DNA of 64,000 bases from Micromonospora tulbaghiae (GTDB lineage Bacteria; Actinomycetota; Actinomycetes; Mycobacteriales; Micromonosporaceae), in contig NZ_FMCQ01000001.1 of the NCBI RefSeq assembly GCF_900091605.1, positions 124,001 to 188,000 on the forward strand. The letters run 5' to 3'. The position numbers and the translations under genes were made by a program. The notes below the pieces were generated by a model, which was not told where the DNA came from, ran no database searches, and was given only the letters and a program-made list of their open reading frames with translations. Shown piece after piece: positions 18,069-26,310 of this stretch (positions are counted from its first letter, which is position 1; every line of letters starts with the position of its first letter).

Positions 18069-18556
18069 GGCCGGTCCTCCGGCCGGACCCATTCGCCGGT
18101 CTTGCCGCCCTCCTTGCGGAGCACCCGCACAGCGTCCACCGACGCGGCCGGGTCGACCGCCTTCACCATGTCGACCAGGGCGAGGCCGGCGACCGCCACC
18201 GCGGTCAGCGCCTCCATCTCGACGCCCGTGCGGTCGGCGGTCTTCGCCGTAGCCGTGATCTCCACCGTGTCGGCGGTGAGCTCCAGGTCGACGGTGACGC
18301 CGTGCAGCGCGATCGGGTGGCACAGCGGGATCAGGTCGGGCGTGCGCTTGGCCCCCAAGATGCCGGCGAGCCGGCCGACAGCCAGCGCGTCGCCCTTGGG
18401 CAGGCCGTCGCGGCGCAGCAGGTCCACCACCTCGGCGGTGGTGCGGAGGCGGCCGGCGGCGACCGCGAGCCGGCCCGAGACCGGCTTGGCGGAGACGTCG
18501 ACCATCCGGGCCGCACCGGCCGGGTCGACGTGGGTGAGCTGCGCGGGTTCGGTCAC
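18065..18556 (-). CDS. moaC: Cyclic pyranopterin monophosphate synthase MoaC
   Basis: A 163-residue enzyme that rearranges the MoaA product to cyclic pyranopterin monophosphate. Landmarks are LTHVDPAGAARMVDVSAKP, GILGAKRTPDLIPLCHPI with the catalytic-site histidine, the glutamate-rich TGVEMEALTAV stretch and DMVKAVDP. It is the first gene of the leftward string moaC-mog-moeA-moaE; together with moaA-moaD at 3-4 kb this completes the core pathway, but in two separate transcription units. Confidence 0.96.
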   Translation of the reverse strand: MTEPAQLTHVDPAGAARMVDVSAKPVSGRLAVAAGRLRTTAEVVDLLRRDGLPKGDALAVGRLAGILGAKRTPDLIPLCHPIALHGVTVDLELTADTVEITATAKTADRTGVEMEALTAVAVAGLALVDMVKAVDPAASVDAVRVLRKEGGKTGEWVRPEDRP

Positions 18557-18789
18557 GGCCCGACCCTATCCGCCGGGTACGACGCCGCGGGTGCGCCGGC
18601 CTGCGGCGGGGAGGAGCGCCGTGTCGGGTGCCGATGCACGACGCCCCTCCCTCACCTGCCCACCGCCGATTCGCTGGGGGGAACTGACGGTGGGGGCCTC
18701 GTTCGGCCGGGTCCGCTCCGGCGGAACCCACCCCGTGGCCGATGCCGGGGACGCTAGCGAACGCCGCGATAAGAAATCGATAAGCCGGT

Positions 18790-21700
18790 TCAGGTCGGCG
18801 GGGACGACGGCTCCGCGAGCTGTCGGCGCAGGTCGTGGCGTTCGGGCGCACCCATCCGTTCGAAGATCGCCGACGCGCGCTGCCGGTAGCGTCGCGCTTC
18901 GGTCGGCTGCTTCTCCGCCAGATGTCCGGCCAGGCCGTCGAGGGCGCGGGCCTGCTCGTACGGGTGGCCGATCCGGGTGGCGATGGCGAGCGCTTCTTCG
19001 AAGACGAGAACGGCCTCGTCGGCCCTCCCCGTGACGCCCAGGGTGACGGCCAGCTCGTTACGTGCCTGCGCCTGGACACCCCGCTCCCCGGAGGCGGCGG
19101 CGGCCTCGATGGCCGCCTCGTGGTGCCGCAGCGCGTCCTCGTAGCGGCCCAGTTGCCGGTAGGTGCCGGCGAGGTCGCTGAGCGTCTCGGCGCGGGCGAA
19201 GCCGTTGCCGGTGCGGTCCCGGAGCGCGAGCGAGGCTCGGAGCAGGCGCTCTGCCGCCGCGTTCTGCCCCAGGCGGTATCTGACGCCACCGAGATGCCCC
19301 AGTGCGTTCGACATGTGGAACAGGTCGTGCTTGATACGGGCGACGAAGAGATGGAGCCGGTGAACCGCCATCGACTCGTCATAACGGCCGAGGTAGCGAA
19401 GCGTGAGGCCCAGGTTGGGCAGAACCGGAAGGGTGTCCAGCACATGGCTGCGCAGCGTCTCGCGGCTCGCTTCGAGCGACTGGTGGAGTCGCCCGGTCAG
19501 CCAGTGCACGGCACCGAGGTTGAACCGTGCCCGCTGTGCGCCCGGTTCGTCACCGAGCCCGGTGAGGATCGACACGACCTCGTGCAGGTGCGCGGAGGCG
19601 TCCTGGTAGGCACCGGTGCGCACACACGCCGAGGCGAGGTAGTTGTGCATGAGGGCCACGGCGTGACGGTCCCCGCACCGCCGCGCCGCGACGAGACCCA
19701 CCCCGTTCGTGGCCGATATGTCGTCGAAGTAGCCGCGGATGTAGAAGAACCGCCAACTGGCACGAGCCAGCCGCCACGCCATCGGTTCATGACCCTCGTC
19801 AGCCGCCTGACGGATGAACGCGTCCAGGTTCGGCCGCTGCTCCTCCAGCCAGTCCAGGTCGCGGTTGACGCGTCCCGCGAGCAGATCCGGTCGACGCGGT
19901 TCCGCGAGCCGCAAGTGCTGCGCGAGTACGCGGCCGTCCTCGATCGACGCCGACGCCCGCACCACCGAGTGCAGCACATGATCGAGCAGGTTCTGGACGG
20001 CCGATCGCCTGGCCGTCGCCTCGCCCTCCTGGCGGGCCAGCTCGGCGGCGTAACGCCTCATCAGGTCGTGCAGGCGATAGCGGCCGGCCGAGGTCTCCTG
20101 CACGAGGTGGCGGTCCACCAGTTCGTCGAGAACGTCGGCCGCGTCCCGCAGAGGGAGATCGGTGAGGGCTGCCACCATCGCGGTGTCGAGGTGGTTTCCG
20201 GCCACCAGGCCGAACGATCGGAAACCTTTCCTGCAGGCCTCGTCGAGCGGCTCGTACGACTCGGCGAACGCCTCCATCAGGCTGCGAGCCTCGGCACGAA
20301 GAGCGGGGAGGAACATCGACCTGTTGCTCAATCTGTCGACGAGGTCGGAGATCCGCCAGTCGGGGCGGTGCGCCAGCCGGGTGCCGGCCAATCCGACAGC
20401 GAGAGGCAGGCAGCCGCAGATGCCGACCAGTCGGCGCGCGGCCTCCGGTTCGGCCTCCACCCGCCCGCCCCCGACGAGGGTGGCGAGCAGTTCGAGCGCC
20501 TCGGCCTCGGCGAGGACGGTGAGAGACACCGGCGGTCGTTCGGTGAGCGCCAGCAGACGCCGCCGGCTGGTGACGAGCACCGCGGCCGATCCGGATACGG
20601 GCAGCAGCGGTTCGACCTGCCGGCTGTCGGCGGCATTGTCGAGCACTACAAGCACGGAACGCGTGGCCAGCTGGCGCCGCCACATCTCCTGCCGGTCGGG
20701 CAGTTCCATGGGGATCCGGCCGGCCGGCACACCCAGTTGGCGAAGCAACGTTTCCAGTGCCGTCGCCGGACGCATCCGTGTTCGCGCGCTGTGTCCCCGC
20801 AGGTCGACGAAGAGTTGCCCGTCGGGGAAGCGCTCGGCCGACCGGGAGGCCACGTGCAGGGCGAGAGTCGTCTTGCCGCAGCCCGCCATGCCGTCGATCA
20901 CCCGGATCCCCGGACCCTGCCCGGATGCCTCGCGCACTTCGTACAACAATCGATCGACCATTTCCTCCCGGCCGACGAAATTCATCACCGTTCGCGGCAG
21001 CCAATTGCGCTTATGAGCGCCACTCCGGATCGTCTCCACCTCGCGCGCCGATTCCGGAATCCGGCGTCGCGCGCGGGTGGCCGCGTTTCGAAGTCGCTCC
21101 ATCTCCTCGCTGGGCGGCACCCCCAGTTGATCGGTCAGTGCCTCGCGTGCGGCGCGGTAGACGGCCAGCGCACCCCCCGCGTCACCGGCCGCGATGAGGG
21201 CACGCATCAGGAGGCACTGCGCTCGTTCCCACAGAGGCTCGTGCGAGACCTCGTCACGCAGCAACGACACGGCCGATTCCGGGCGCCCCAGGCTGAGATG
21301 TGCCTCCGCCAGCAGTTCCAGCGCTGCTCGGCGCTCCTGGTTCACAGCCTCTCGCCGCGCGGTCAGCGCCGGCCCCAGCGTCAGTCCCGCGAGCAGCGGG
21401 GCCGCGCCGTGGACGACGTCCTCGAGCAACGGGATCGCCCGCGCGGGCTCTCCCGCTCGCATCAGGCCTCGGGCGTGGCGCCAGCGCCCGGTCACCCGGT
21501 GCAGGTCGATCAGGCTCTCGTCGGTGAGAAGCCGGTAGCCGCCTGGTTCACGGACGATCCTGAGCCTGTCGCCCGCGCACGAGTCGAGGCTCCGGCGCAG
21601 ATTGGCGGCGTACGTCCGGACATTGGCGATCGCGGAGCGGGGTGGCTCGTCGGGCCACAGCTCGTCCACCAGGTCGTGCAGCGGGACCAACTGGTTGGCC

Positions 21701-21804
21701 CGCACGACCAGGAGCGCCAGCACCAGCTGCTGCTTGGGTGTTCCAAGCGACAGGTCGGCCGCGCCGAGCCGCACCGCCAGACCACCGACAACTTGGATTT
21801 GCAT
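18790..21804 (-). CDS. AfsR/SARP-family transcriptional regulator with NB-ARC and TPR domains
   Basis: A 1004-residue regulator of the AfsR/DnrI class. The N terminus (1-95) is an OmpR-type winged helix beginning MQIQVVGGLAVRLG. Residues 96-250 form a bacterial transcriptional activation domain (the SEEMERL region closes it). An NB-ARC STAND ATPase follows (P-loop DGMAGCGKTTLALH near 305, VLVVLDNAAD, then CGCLPLAVGLAG). The C-terminal 380 residues are tetratricopeptide repeats (YRLGQNAAAERLL, YRQLGRYEDALRHHEAA). Such proteins activate secondary-metabolite or developmental genes. No biosynthetic cluster is adjacent. Its target may be the divergent AT-rich region and minigenes at 22.1-22.4 kb. 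Confidence 0.92.
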   Translation of the reverse strand: MQIQVVGGLAVRLGAADLSLGTPKQQLVLALLVVRANQLVPLHDLVDELWPDEPPRSAIANVRTYAANLRRSLDSCAGDRLRIVREPGGYRLLTDESLIDLHRVTGRWRHARGLMRAGEPARAIPLLEDVVHGAAPLLAGLTLGPALTARREAVNQERRAALELLAEAHLSLGRPESAVSLLRDEVSHEPLWERAQCLLMRALIAAGDAGGALAVYRAAREALTDQLGVPPSEEMERLRNAATRARRRIPESAREVETIRSGAHKRNWLPRTVMNFVGREEMVDRLLYEVREASGQGPGIRVIDGMAGCGKTTLALHVASRSAERFPDGQLFVDLRGHSARTRMRPATALETLLRQLGVPAGRIPMELPDRQEMWRRQLATRSVLVVLDNAADSRQVEPLLPVSGSAAVLVTSRRRLLALTERPPVSLTVLAEAEALELLATLVGGGRVEAEPEAARRLVGICGCLPLAVGLAGTRLAHRPDWRISDLVDRLSNRSMFLPALRAEARSLMEAFAESYEPLDEACRKGFRSFGLVAGNHLDTAMVAALTDLPLRDAADVLDELVDRHLVQETSAGRYRLHDLMRRYAAELARQEGEATARRSAVQNLLDHVLHSVVRASASIEDGRVLAQHLRLAEPRRPDLLAGRVNRDLDWLEEQRPNLDAFIRQAADEGHEPMAWRLARASWRFFYIRGYFDDISATNGVGLVAARRCGDRHAVALMHNYLASACVRTGAYQDASAHLHEVVSILTGLGDEPGAQRARFNLGAVHWLTGRLHQSLEASRETLRSHVLDTLPVLPNLGLTLRYLGRYDESMAVHRLHLFVARIKHDLFHMSNALGHLGGVRYRLGQNAAAERLLRASLALRDRTGNGFARAETLSDLAGTYRQLGRYEDALRHHEAAIEAAAASGERGVQAQARNELAVTLGVTGRADEAVLVFEEALAIATRIGHPYEQARALDGLAGHLAEKQPTEARRYRQRASAIFERMGAPERHDLRRQLAEPSSPPT

Positions 21805-21885
21805 GCTGCTGTTCCAGCCTCAGTCGGCTCTTGTCCACGCCAGGCCGCAGCGTAATCGATTTGTCACAGAGGCGTTGCCCCGCCG

Positions 21886-22005
21886 TCAAGAGGCATTGCC
21901 GGCCCTCGTCCGACCCGACTGGAGAAGCCGCCAGAAAGCACGGTTGTAATGTTCCGCCGCCGCGACGACGCTACAGGCGACGTAAAGCATCCAGCCCATT
22001 CCCAT
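21886..22005 (-). CDS. Possible 39-residue membrane peptide (doubtful)
   Basis: An ATG at 22005 opens a 39-codon frame with one hydrophobic stretch (GMGWMLYVACSVVAAAE) and a basic tail (AFWRLLQSGRTRAG). It lies upstream of the SARP gene on the same strand. There is no convincing ribosome site, codon use is less GC-biased than in neighbours, and longer overlapping frames exist. It is kept only because the hydrophobic/basic layout looks protein-like; it may be chance. Confidence 0.22.
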   Translation of the reverse strand: MGMGWMLYVACSVVAAAEHYNRAFWRLLQSGRTRAGNAS

Positions 22006-22089
22006 GGCGCTGAGCGACCACGCGGGTACGTGAGGGAGATGATCGGCTCCGCTCCGCACACCACTCGTGGACAGAACGTCATTTAATCG

Positions 22090-22109
22090 GCAATAGTTAC
22101 TTATATTGC
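22090..22109. promoter_or_regulatory. GCAATA-N8-TATTGC inverted repeat in an AT-rich promoter region
   Basis: Arms gcaata (22090-22095) and tattgc (22104-22109) flank 8 bp. The surrounding 22081-22140 is the most AT-rich stretch near here. A weak plus-strand promoter can be drawn with TTACTT (22097-22102), a 17-bp spacer and ATTAAT (22120-22125), which the repeat would overlap. It sits between the divergent SARP gene and the minigenes, a natural place for a control site. Confidence 0.4.
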
Positions 22110-22219
22110 GCATACCGACATTAATGCTTTCTTATCTCCCTTCCTGCACTCTAACCTGCTCTTCCAAGGCAGGGGGCGCCACAAAGCGCCGAGAGAGATG
22201 TGCGAGGAGGGTCGTGACA

Positions 22220-22243
22220 ATGCGCAGCACCGAATGGAACTGA
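22220..22243 (+). CDS. Minigene 1: 7-residue peptide MRSTEWN
   Basis: An ATG at 22220 encodes MRSTEWN followed by TGA. GAGGAGGG (22204-22211) ends 8 bp upstream, a near-perfect ribosome site. The same peptide, base for base, is encoded again at 22300. I do not recognise it. Peptides this short are known as precursors of biarylitide-type natural products and as leader peptides for attenuation, but no P450 or other modifying enzyme lies beside it. The identity of the two coding stretches against diverged flanks argues that it is translated. Confidence 0.6.
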   Translation: MRSTEWN

Positions 22244-22299
22244 CGAACCCTTTGGTCATCGGCAACCACGACCCGCTCGATATCCGAGGAGGGCAACAA

Positions 22300-22323
22300 A
22301 TGCGCAGCACCGAATGGAACTGA
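22300..22323 (+). CDS. Minigene 2: identical 7-residue peptide MRSTEWN
   Basis: The second copy, 80 bp after the first, has GAGGAGGG at 22286-22293 and a 6-bp linker to ATG 22300. The linker differs from copy 1 in both length and sequence, and the bases after the stop differ too, so the identical block is the coding region plus one or two bases, together with the ribosome site. It precedes a hairpin and the GGDEF-EAL gene at 22398, 75 bp on. It could be the second of two leader peptides, or a duplicated peptide-precursor gene. Confidence 0.6.
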   Translation: MRSTEWN

Positions 22324-22355
22324 GAGTTCTCATATTCCCGGCGAAGGGGTAGGCT

Positions 22356-22385
22356 GCCGCTCATCGCATTCCGACGGTGAGCGGC
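22356..22385 (+). promoter_or_regulatory. Hairpin upstream of the GGDEF-EAL start
   Basis: Arms gccgctca (22356-22363) and tgagcggc (22378-22385) pair perfectly across a 14-nt loop that can add a 3-bp tcg/cga helix. The 3' arm lies about 12 nt before the TTG start at 22398 and near its only candidate ribosome site. It could terminate the minigene transcript or control entry into the downstream gene. There is no U-tract, so regulation of translation is as likely as termination. Confidence 0.4.
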
Positions 22386-22397
22386 GGGTGATGCCGG

Positions 22398-24926
22398 TTG
22401 AGCCGAACAGCGGACGGCCGACAAGCCGTCGAACCTCCGCTGCGCGCACTCGTGTACACCTTGAGCGTGTGCGCGGCGTTCGTCGCGCTCGCCGCACTGA
22501 TCGCCGTCTGGAGGCAGCCACCGGACTCCGTTCGTGACCTCGTAACCGTCACGACCCTGGTAGTGACGGTCGCCCTGGCCACAATCATCAAGACCCCGGT
22601 GCGGATCCGGTCCACCACCGTGGCCTTCGCCTGGGTCGAGACCGCGATCGTCATCGGTCTCGCCGTCGCGCCGGCCTCCTGGCTGATTCTGGCAACCGGC
22701 ATCGGCGTAGCCTGCGGATCAGTCACGCGACTCGCTCCCATCAAGACCGCATTCGGCGTCGCGAAGCACACGTTGGTGGCCGGGGGCAGCACTCTCGTCA
22801 TCCTGCTGCTCGGCGAGGCATGGCCGCCCCGCGAGCCGCTCCATATCGTGCTGCTGCTGGGAGTCGTCTACCTGGTGGCGGCGGTGCTCGACGACGTACT
22901 CGCGATTCCGGTCATCGCGCTCGCGTCCGGGACGCCCGTCGTCCGCCAGTTCCGTACCGACCTCGATCTTCGAGTCGCCGGGTTCGCGGTCCGCTTCCTC
23001 GTCGCCGCGTGCACAGTACTCATCCTGCGGGCAGACCCCCGATTGCTGCTCGCCGTGCCACCGCTCGTCCTCAGCCTGCACCTGGCCTACTCCGCCCGGA
23101 TCCGCACCCGCACCGAGCAGCAGGCCTGGCAGCGCCTGGCCCGCGCCACCGACGCACTCAACGTGGTCGACCTCGACCAGGTACTCACCACAGCGGTCAC
23201 CGAGGCCAGCGAACTCTTCTCCGCCGACGAGGTCGAGATCGAGCTGCGCGACGGCGGACGCACCGTCCGGGGCAACGGCACGGACATCGCGTACGACGGA
23301 ACGGCCCCCCAGCCCAGCGCCGTCGACGGTCAGGTCATGCCGGTCCCCCTGGAGGGCCACGACCGCACCGACGATGTCGGCGTGCTGCGGCTGCGGTTCG
23401 CCGGCCCGGTCGAACTCTCCGAGCGCGAGCAGTACACCCTGCGTACCTTCGCCTCCGCCCTCTGCACGGCGGTCCGCAACGCCCAGGCGTACGCCGAACT
23501 CGCCCGCATCGCCGAGGACCACGCCTACGCCGCCACCCACGACGCCCTCACCGGCCTGTCCAACCGGCGGCACCTGCTCGACGAGGGCAGCGCCCAGCTC
23601 ACCACCCGGCACGCCGACGGCGTCACCGCGCTGGTGCTGATCGACCTCAACCACTTCAAGGAGGTCAACGACACCCTCGGGCACGGCGCCGGTGACCGGG
23701 TGCTGATCCAGGTCGCCGAACGGCTGCGCGGCGCGGCCCGCCCCGACGACCTGGTCGCCCGGCTCGGCGGCGACGAGTTCGCCGTACTCCTGCGCGGCCT
23801 GCCCGCCCCGGCCGTCGCCGCCCACCGCGCCGAGGCCCTGCTCGCCGCGCTGCACGACCCGCTGGACCTCGACGGCATGCGGATCAGCGTGGAGGCCAGC
23901 GGCGGCATCGCCGTCGCCCCCGCCACCGGCGGCATGGCGGAACTGCTGCGCCGTGCCGACGTGGCCATGTACCAGGCCAAACGCGCCGGCCAACGCGTCG
24001 CCACGTACGCGCCGGCCCGCGACACCGCCGACCTGAGCCGGCTCACCCTCGGCGGCGAACTGCCCCGTGCCGTGGCCGACCACGAGTTCACGGTCAACTT
24101 CCAGCCCATCGTCGACCTGGCCGGCGGCGAGGTGATCGGCGCCGAAGCCCTGGCCCGCTGGCACCACCCCACCCACGGGCTCATCGACCCGCTGCGCTTC
24201 CTCGAAGCGGTGGAACGCTCCGGGCTGCTCCCCGCGTTCGCCGAGGCGATCCTCGACCAGGCGCTCATCGCCGCCGGCTCCTGGCGCGACGCCGGCTTCG
24301 ACCTGCCCGTCTCGGTGAACGTGTCCCCGCGCAGCCTGCTCGACGCCCGCTTCCCCGGTGCGGTACTGGCCCGGCTGCGCGCCCACGACCTCCCGCCGGA
24401 CCGGCTCGTGCTGGAACTGACCGAGACGCTCACGCTCAGCCAGCTCGACGTGGTCGACCGCGTACTCAGCCGCCTGCGTGACTCCGGCGTCCGGCTGGCA
24501 CTCGACGACTTCGGCACCGGCTACTCGTCGCTCTCTCTGCTGTCCCGCATTCCCGTACACGAATTGAAGATCGACCGCAGCTTCGTCGGCGCCATGGAGA
24601 CCGCGCCCGAAGCCGCCGCCGTGATCCGCTCCACCCTCGACCTCGGCCGCAGCCTCGACCTCACGGTGGTCGCCGAGGGCGTGGAGAACGAACCGCAACG
24701 CCGCGCGCTCTGGGAACTCGGCTGCGCCGCCGGGCAGGGCCACCTGTTCGCCCGGCCGCTGCCCGCCGCCGCGCTGCTCGCCGCCCTCCAGCGCGGCCAC
24801 GGCGGCCGGACCGGCGCGCTCGCACCCGCGCTGCACGACGCCGGCGCCGTCATCCGCCTCCCCGGTCGCCGCGCCGGCCGCACCCGCCCTTCGCCCCCCG
24901 CCGCCACCGACGCCCGCCAGCCCTGA
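22398..24926 (+). CDS. Membrane GGDEF-EAL cyclic-di-GMP turnover protein
   Basis: An 842-residue protein. The N-terminal 230 residues hold about six membrane helices of a MASE-like sensor, followed by a GAF-like region (VLTTAVTEASELFSADEVEIEL). A GGDEF domain has an intact LGGDEF motif at residues 457-461, and an EAL domain starts with EALARW at 583-585 and keeps DDFGTGYSSL and KIDRSF. Both diguanylate cyclase and c-di-GMP phosphodiesterase activities are therefore possible. The only upstream start before an in-frame stop is TTG 22398; GTG 22452 is the alternative. In actinomycetes c-di-GMP governs development. The upstream minigenes and hairpin suggest unusual control of expression. Confidence 0.9.
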   Translation: MSRTADGRQAVEPPLRALVYTLSVCAAFVALAALIAVWRQPPDSVRDLVTVTTLVVTVALATIIKTPVRIRSTTVAFAWVETAIVIGLAVAPASWLILATGIGVACGSVTRLAPIKTAFGVAKHTLVAGGSTLVILLLGEAWPPREPLHIVLLLGVVYLVAAVLDDVLAIPVIALASGTPVVRQFRTDLDLRVAGFAVRFLVAACTVLILRADPRLLLAVPPLVLSLHLAYSARIRTRTEQQAWQRLARATDALNVVDLDQVLTTAVTEASELFSADEVEIELRDGGRTVRGNGTDIAYDGTAPQPSAVDGQVMPVPLEGHDRTDDVGVLRLRFAGPVELSEREQYTLRTFASALCTAVRNAQAYAELARIAEDHAYAATHDALTGLSNRRHLLDEGSAQLTTRHADGVTALVLIDLNHFKEVNDTLGHGAGDRVLIQVAERLRGAARPDDLVARLGGDEFAVLLRGLPAPAVAAHRAEALLAALHDPLDLDGMRISVEASGGIAVAPATGGMAELLRRADVAMYQAKRAGQRVATYAPARDTADLSRLTLGGELPRAVADHEFTVNFQPIVDLAGGEVIGAEALARWHHPTHGLIDPLRFLEAVERSGLLPAFAEAILDQALIAAGSWRDAGFDLPVSVNVSPRSLLDARFPGAVLARLRAHDLPPDRLVLELTETLTLSQLDVVDRVLSRLRDSGVRLALDDFGTGYSSLSLLSRIPVHELKIDRSFVGAMETAPEAAAVIRSTLDLGRSLDLTVVAEGVENEPQRRALWELGCAAGQGHLFARPLPAAALLAALQRGHGGRTGALAPALHDAGAVIRLPGRRAGRTRPSPPAATDARQP

Positions 24927-24966
24927 CCCGGCCGGGACACACCGCCGGTCTGCCACACTGGCCCGC

Positions 24967-26310
24967 GTGACCGCCCACGCCGACCCGGCAACCTCCGTCT
25001 CCCGCCGCTGGTCGGCACTCGACAACGCCGCCGGTGGCCTCGCCCTCGACCTGGGCCTCTACGCCGCCGCCACCGTCTTCGCCGCGGTCACCGCCGCCAC
25101 CTCCACCCTCCCGCCGCATCGCGCCTGGGGCACCGTCGCCACCATCGGGTACGCGCTCGCCACGCTCGCCGCGACCACCCAACTGCTCGCCCGCCGCCGC
25201 CACCCCGGCACACCCCTGGCCGGCCTGCCCGCACGGTGGATCGTCGCCGGTCTCGCCTGGGCCGCCACCGCACTGCTGCCGATCGTCACGCAGAGCATCG
25301 AACGCGCCGGCGGACGCACCGACCGCGCCCAGGAGGAGGTGATCGTGGTCGAGCACGCCGGCGCCCGCCTGGCCGAGCACGGCACCCCCTACCTCGGGCC
25401 CGACGCCATCGCCGCCCTGCCCCCCGGCGAGCAACTCCTCGGCTACACCCCCTACCAGCCCGGCATGGCGCTGTTCGGGCTGCCCCGAGCCGCCGTCGAC
25501 GCCTGGTGGACCGACTCCCGAGTCTGGTTCGCGGTGGTCACCGCGCTCACCCTCGTCGCCCTCGTCGCCACGCTGCGCGCAAGCCGCGGCCCGGCCGCAC
25601 CCGGCCGCGACGCCGCCGTACTGCGCGCCGTCCAGGCCGCCACCGTCCTGCCCGTCTGCGCGCTCACCCTGGCCACCGGCGGCGACGACCTTCCCGTACT
25701 CGCGCTCTGCCTGCTCGCCCTCGCGCTCGCCGCCGCCGGACGACCCGGCCGGGCCGGCCTCGCGGTCGGCGCCGCCGGCGCCCTGAAACTCTTCGCCTGG
25801 CCGGTCGCCATCGTGCTGATCTTCTGGGCCGCCACCCGCCAGGCCGCGGCCCGCACCGCCCTCGGCGCCATCGGCCTGCCCGTCCTCGCGCTGGTCCCGG
25901 TGCTGCTCGTCGACCGCGACGCCCTCGTCGAGAACGTGCTGCGCTTCCCGCTCGGCCACGGCCTCGTCACCAGCCCCGCCCAGTCACCGTTCCCCGGGCA
26001 CCTCATCGCCGAGACACTCCCGGCCGGCCGCGCCGTCGCCGCCGCGCTGCTCGTCGCCGCCGGACTGGCCATCGCCGTCCGGCTGCTGCGCCGCCCGCCC
26101 CGCACCGCCGCCGCCACGGCCCTCATCTGCGGGTACGGGCTGCTCGCCGCGATTCTGCTGATGCCGTCCACCCGCTTCGGGTACCTGCTCTACCCGGCCG
26201 CCCTGCTCGTCCTCGCCCCCGCGCTGGCGCTCACCCGACCGGACGACCCGGCGACATTCCCGGCAACCGCCCCGCGCGATCCGGCCGGAAGGCGTACACC
26301 TGAGGGATGA
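24967..26310 (+). CDS. Multi-pass membrane protein, GT87-like
   Basis: A 447-residue hydrophobic protein with about ten to eleven helices. The loop VEHAGARLAEHGTPYLGPDAI and the GYTPYQPGMALFGLP segment resemble the DUF2029/GT87 pattern, as does GALKLFAWPVAIVL (compare KxxP in GT87). Its charged catalytic loop is less clear than in the genes at 14411 and 38047, so the enzymatic assignment is tentative. The GTG at 24967 follows the GGDEF-EAL gene by 40 bp. Its stop overlaps the next start (ATGA), so it is coupled to the phosphoribosyltransferase gene. Confidence 0.65.
   Translation: MTAHADPATSVSRRWSALDNAAGGLALDLGLYAAATVFAAVTAATSTLPPHRAWGTVATIGYALATLAATTQLLARRRHPGTPLAGLPARWIVAGLAWAATALLPIVTQSIERAGGRTDRAQEEVIVVEHAGARLAEHGTPYLGPDAIAALPPGEQLLGYTPYQPGMALFGLPRAAVDAWWTDSRVWFAVVTALTLVALVATLRASRGPAAPGRDAAVLRAVQAATVLPVCALTLATGGDDLPVLALCLLALALAAAGRPGRAGLAVGAAGALKLFAWPVAIVLIFWAATRQAAARTALGAIGLPVLALVPVLLVDRDALVENVLRFPLGHGLVTSPAQSPFPGHLIAETLPAGRAVAAALLVAAGLAIAVRLLRRPPRTAAATALICGYGLLAAILLMPSTRFGYLLYPAALLVLAPALALTRPDDPATFPATAPRDPAGRRTPEG

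Noticed and set aside
22101..22424. Minus-strand 107-codon frame covering both minigenes
   Set aside because: The two repeats fall in different frames there, so their identity cannot come from that protein; no ribosome site or similarity.
21835..24926. Search for a P450, radical-SAM or other peptide-modifying enzyme next to the minigenes
   Set aside because: None is present between the SARP and the genes up to 28 kb, so a biarylitide-like pathway cannot be claimed from this window.
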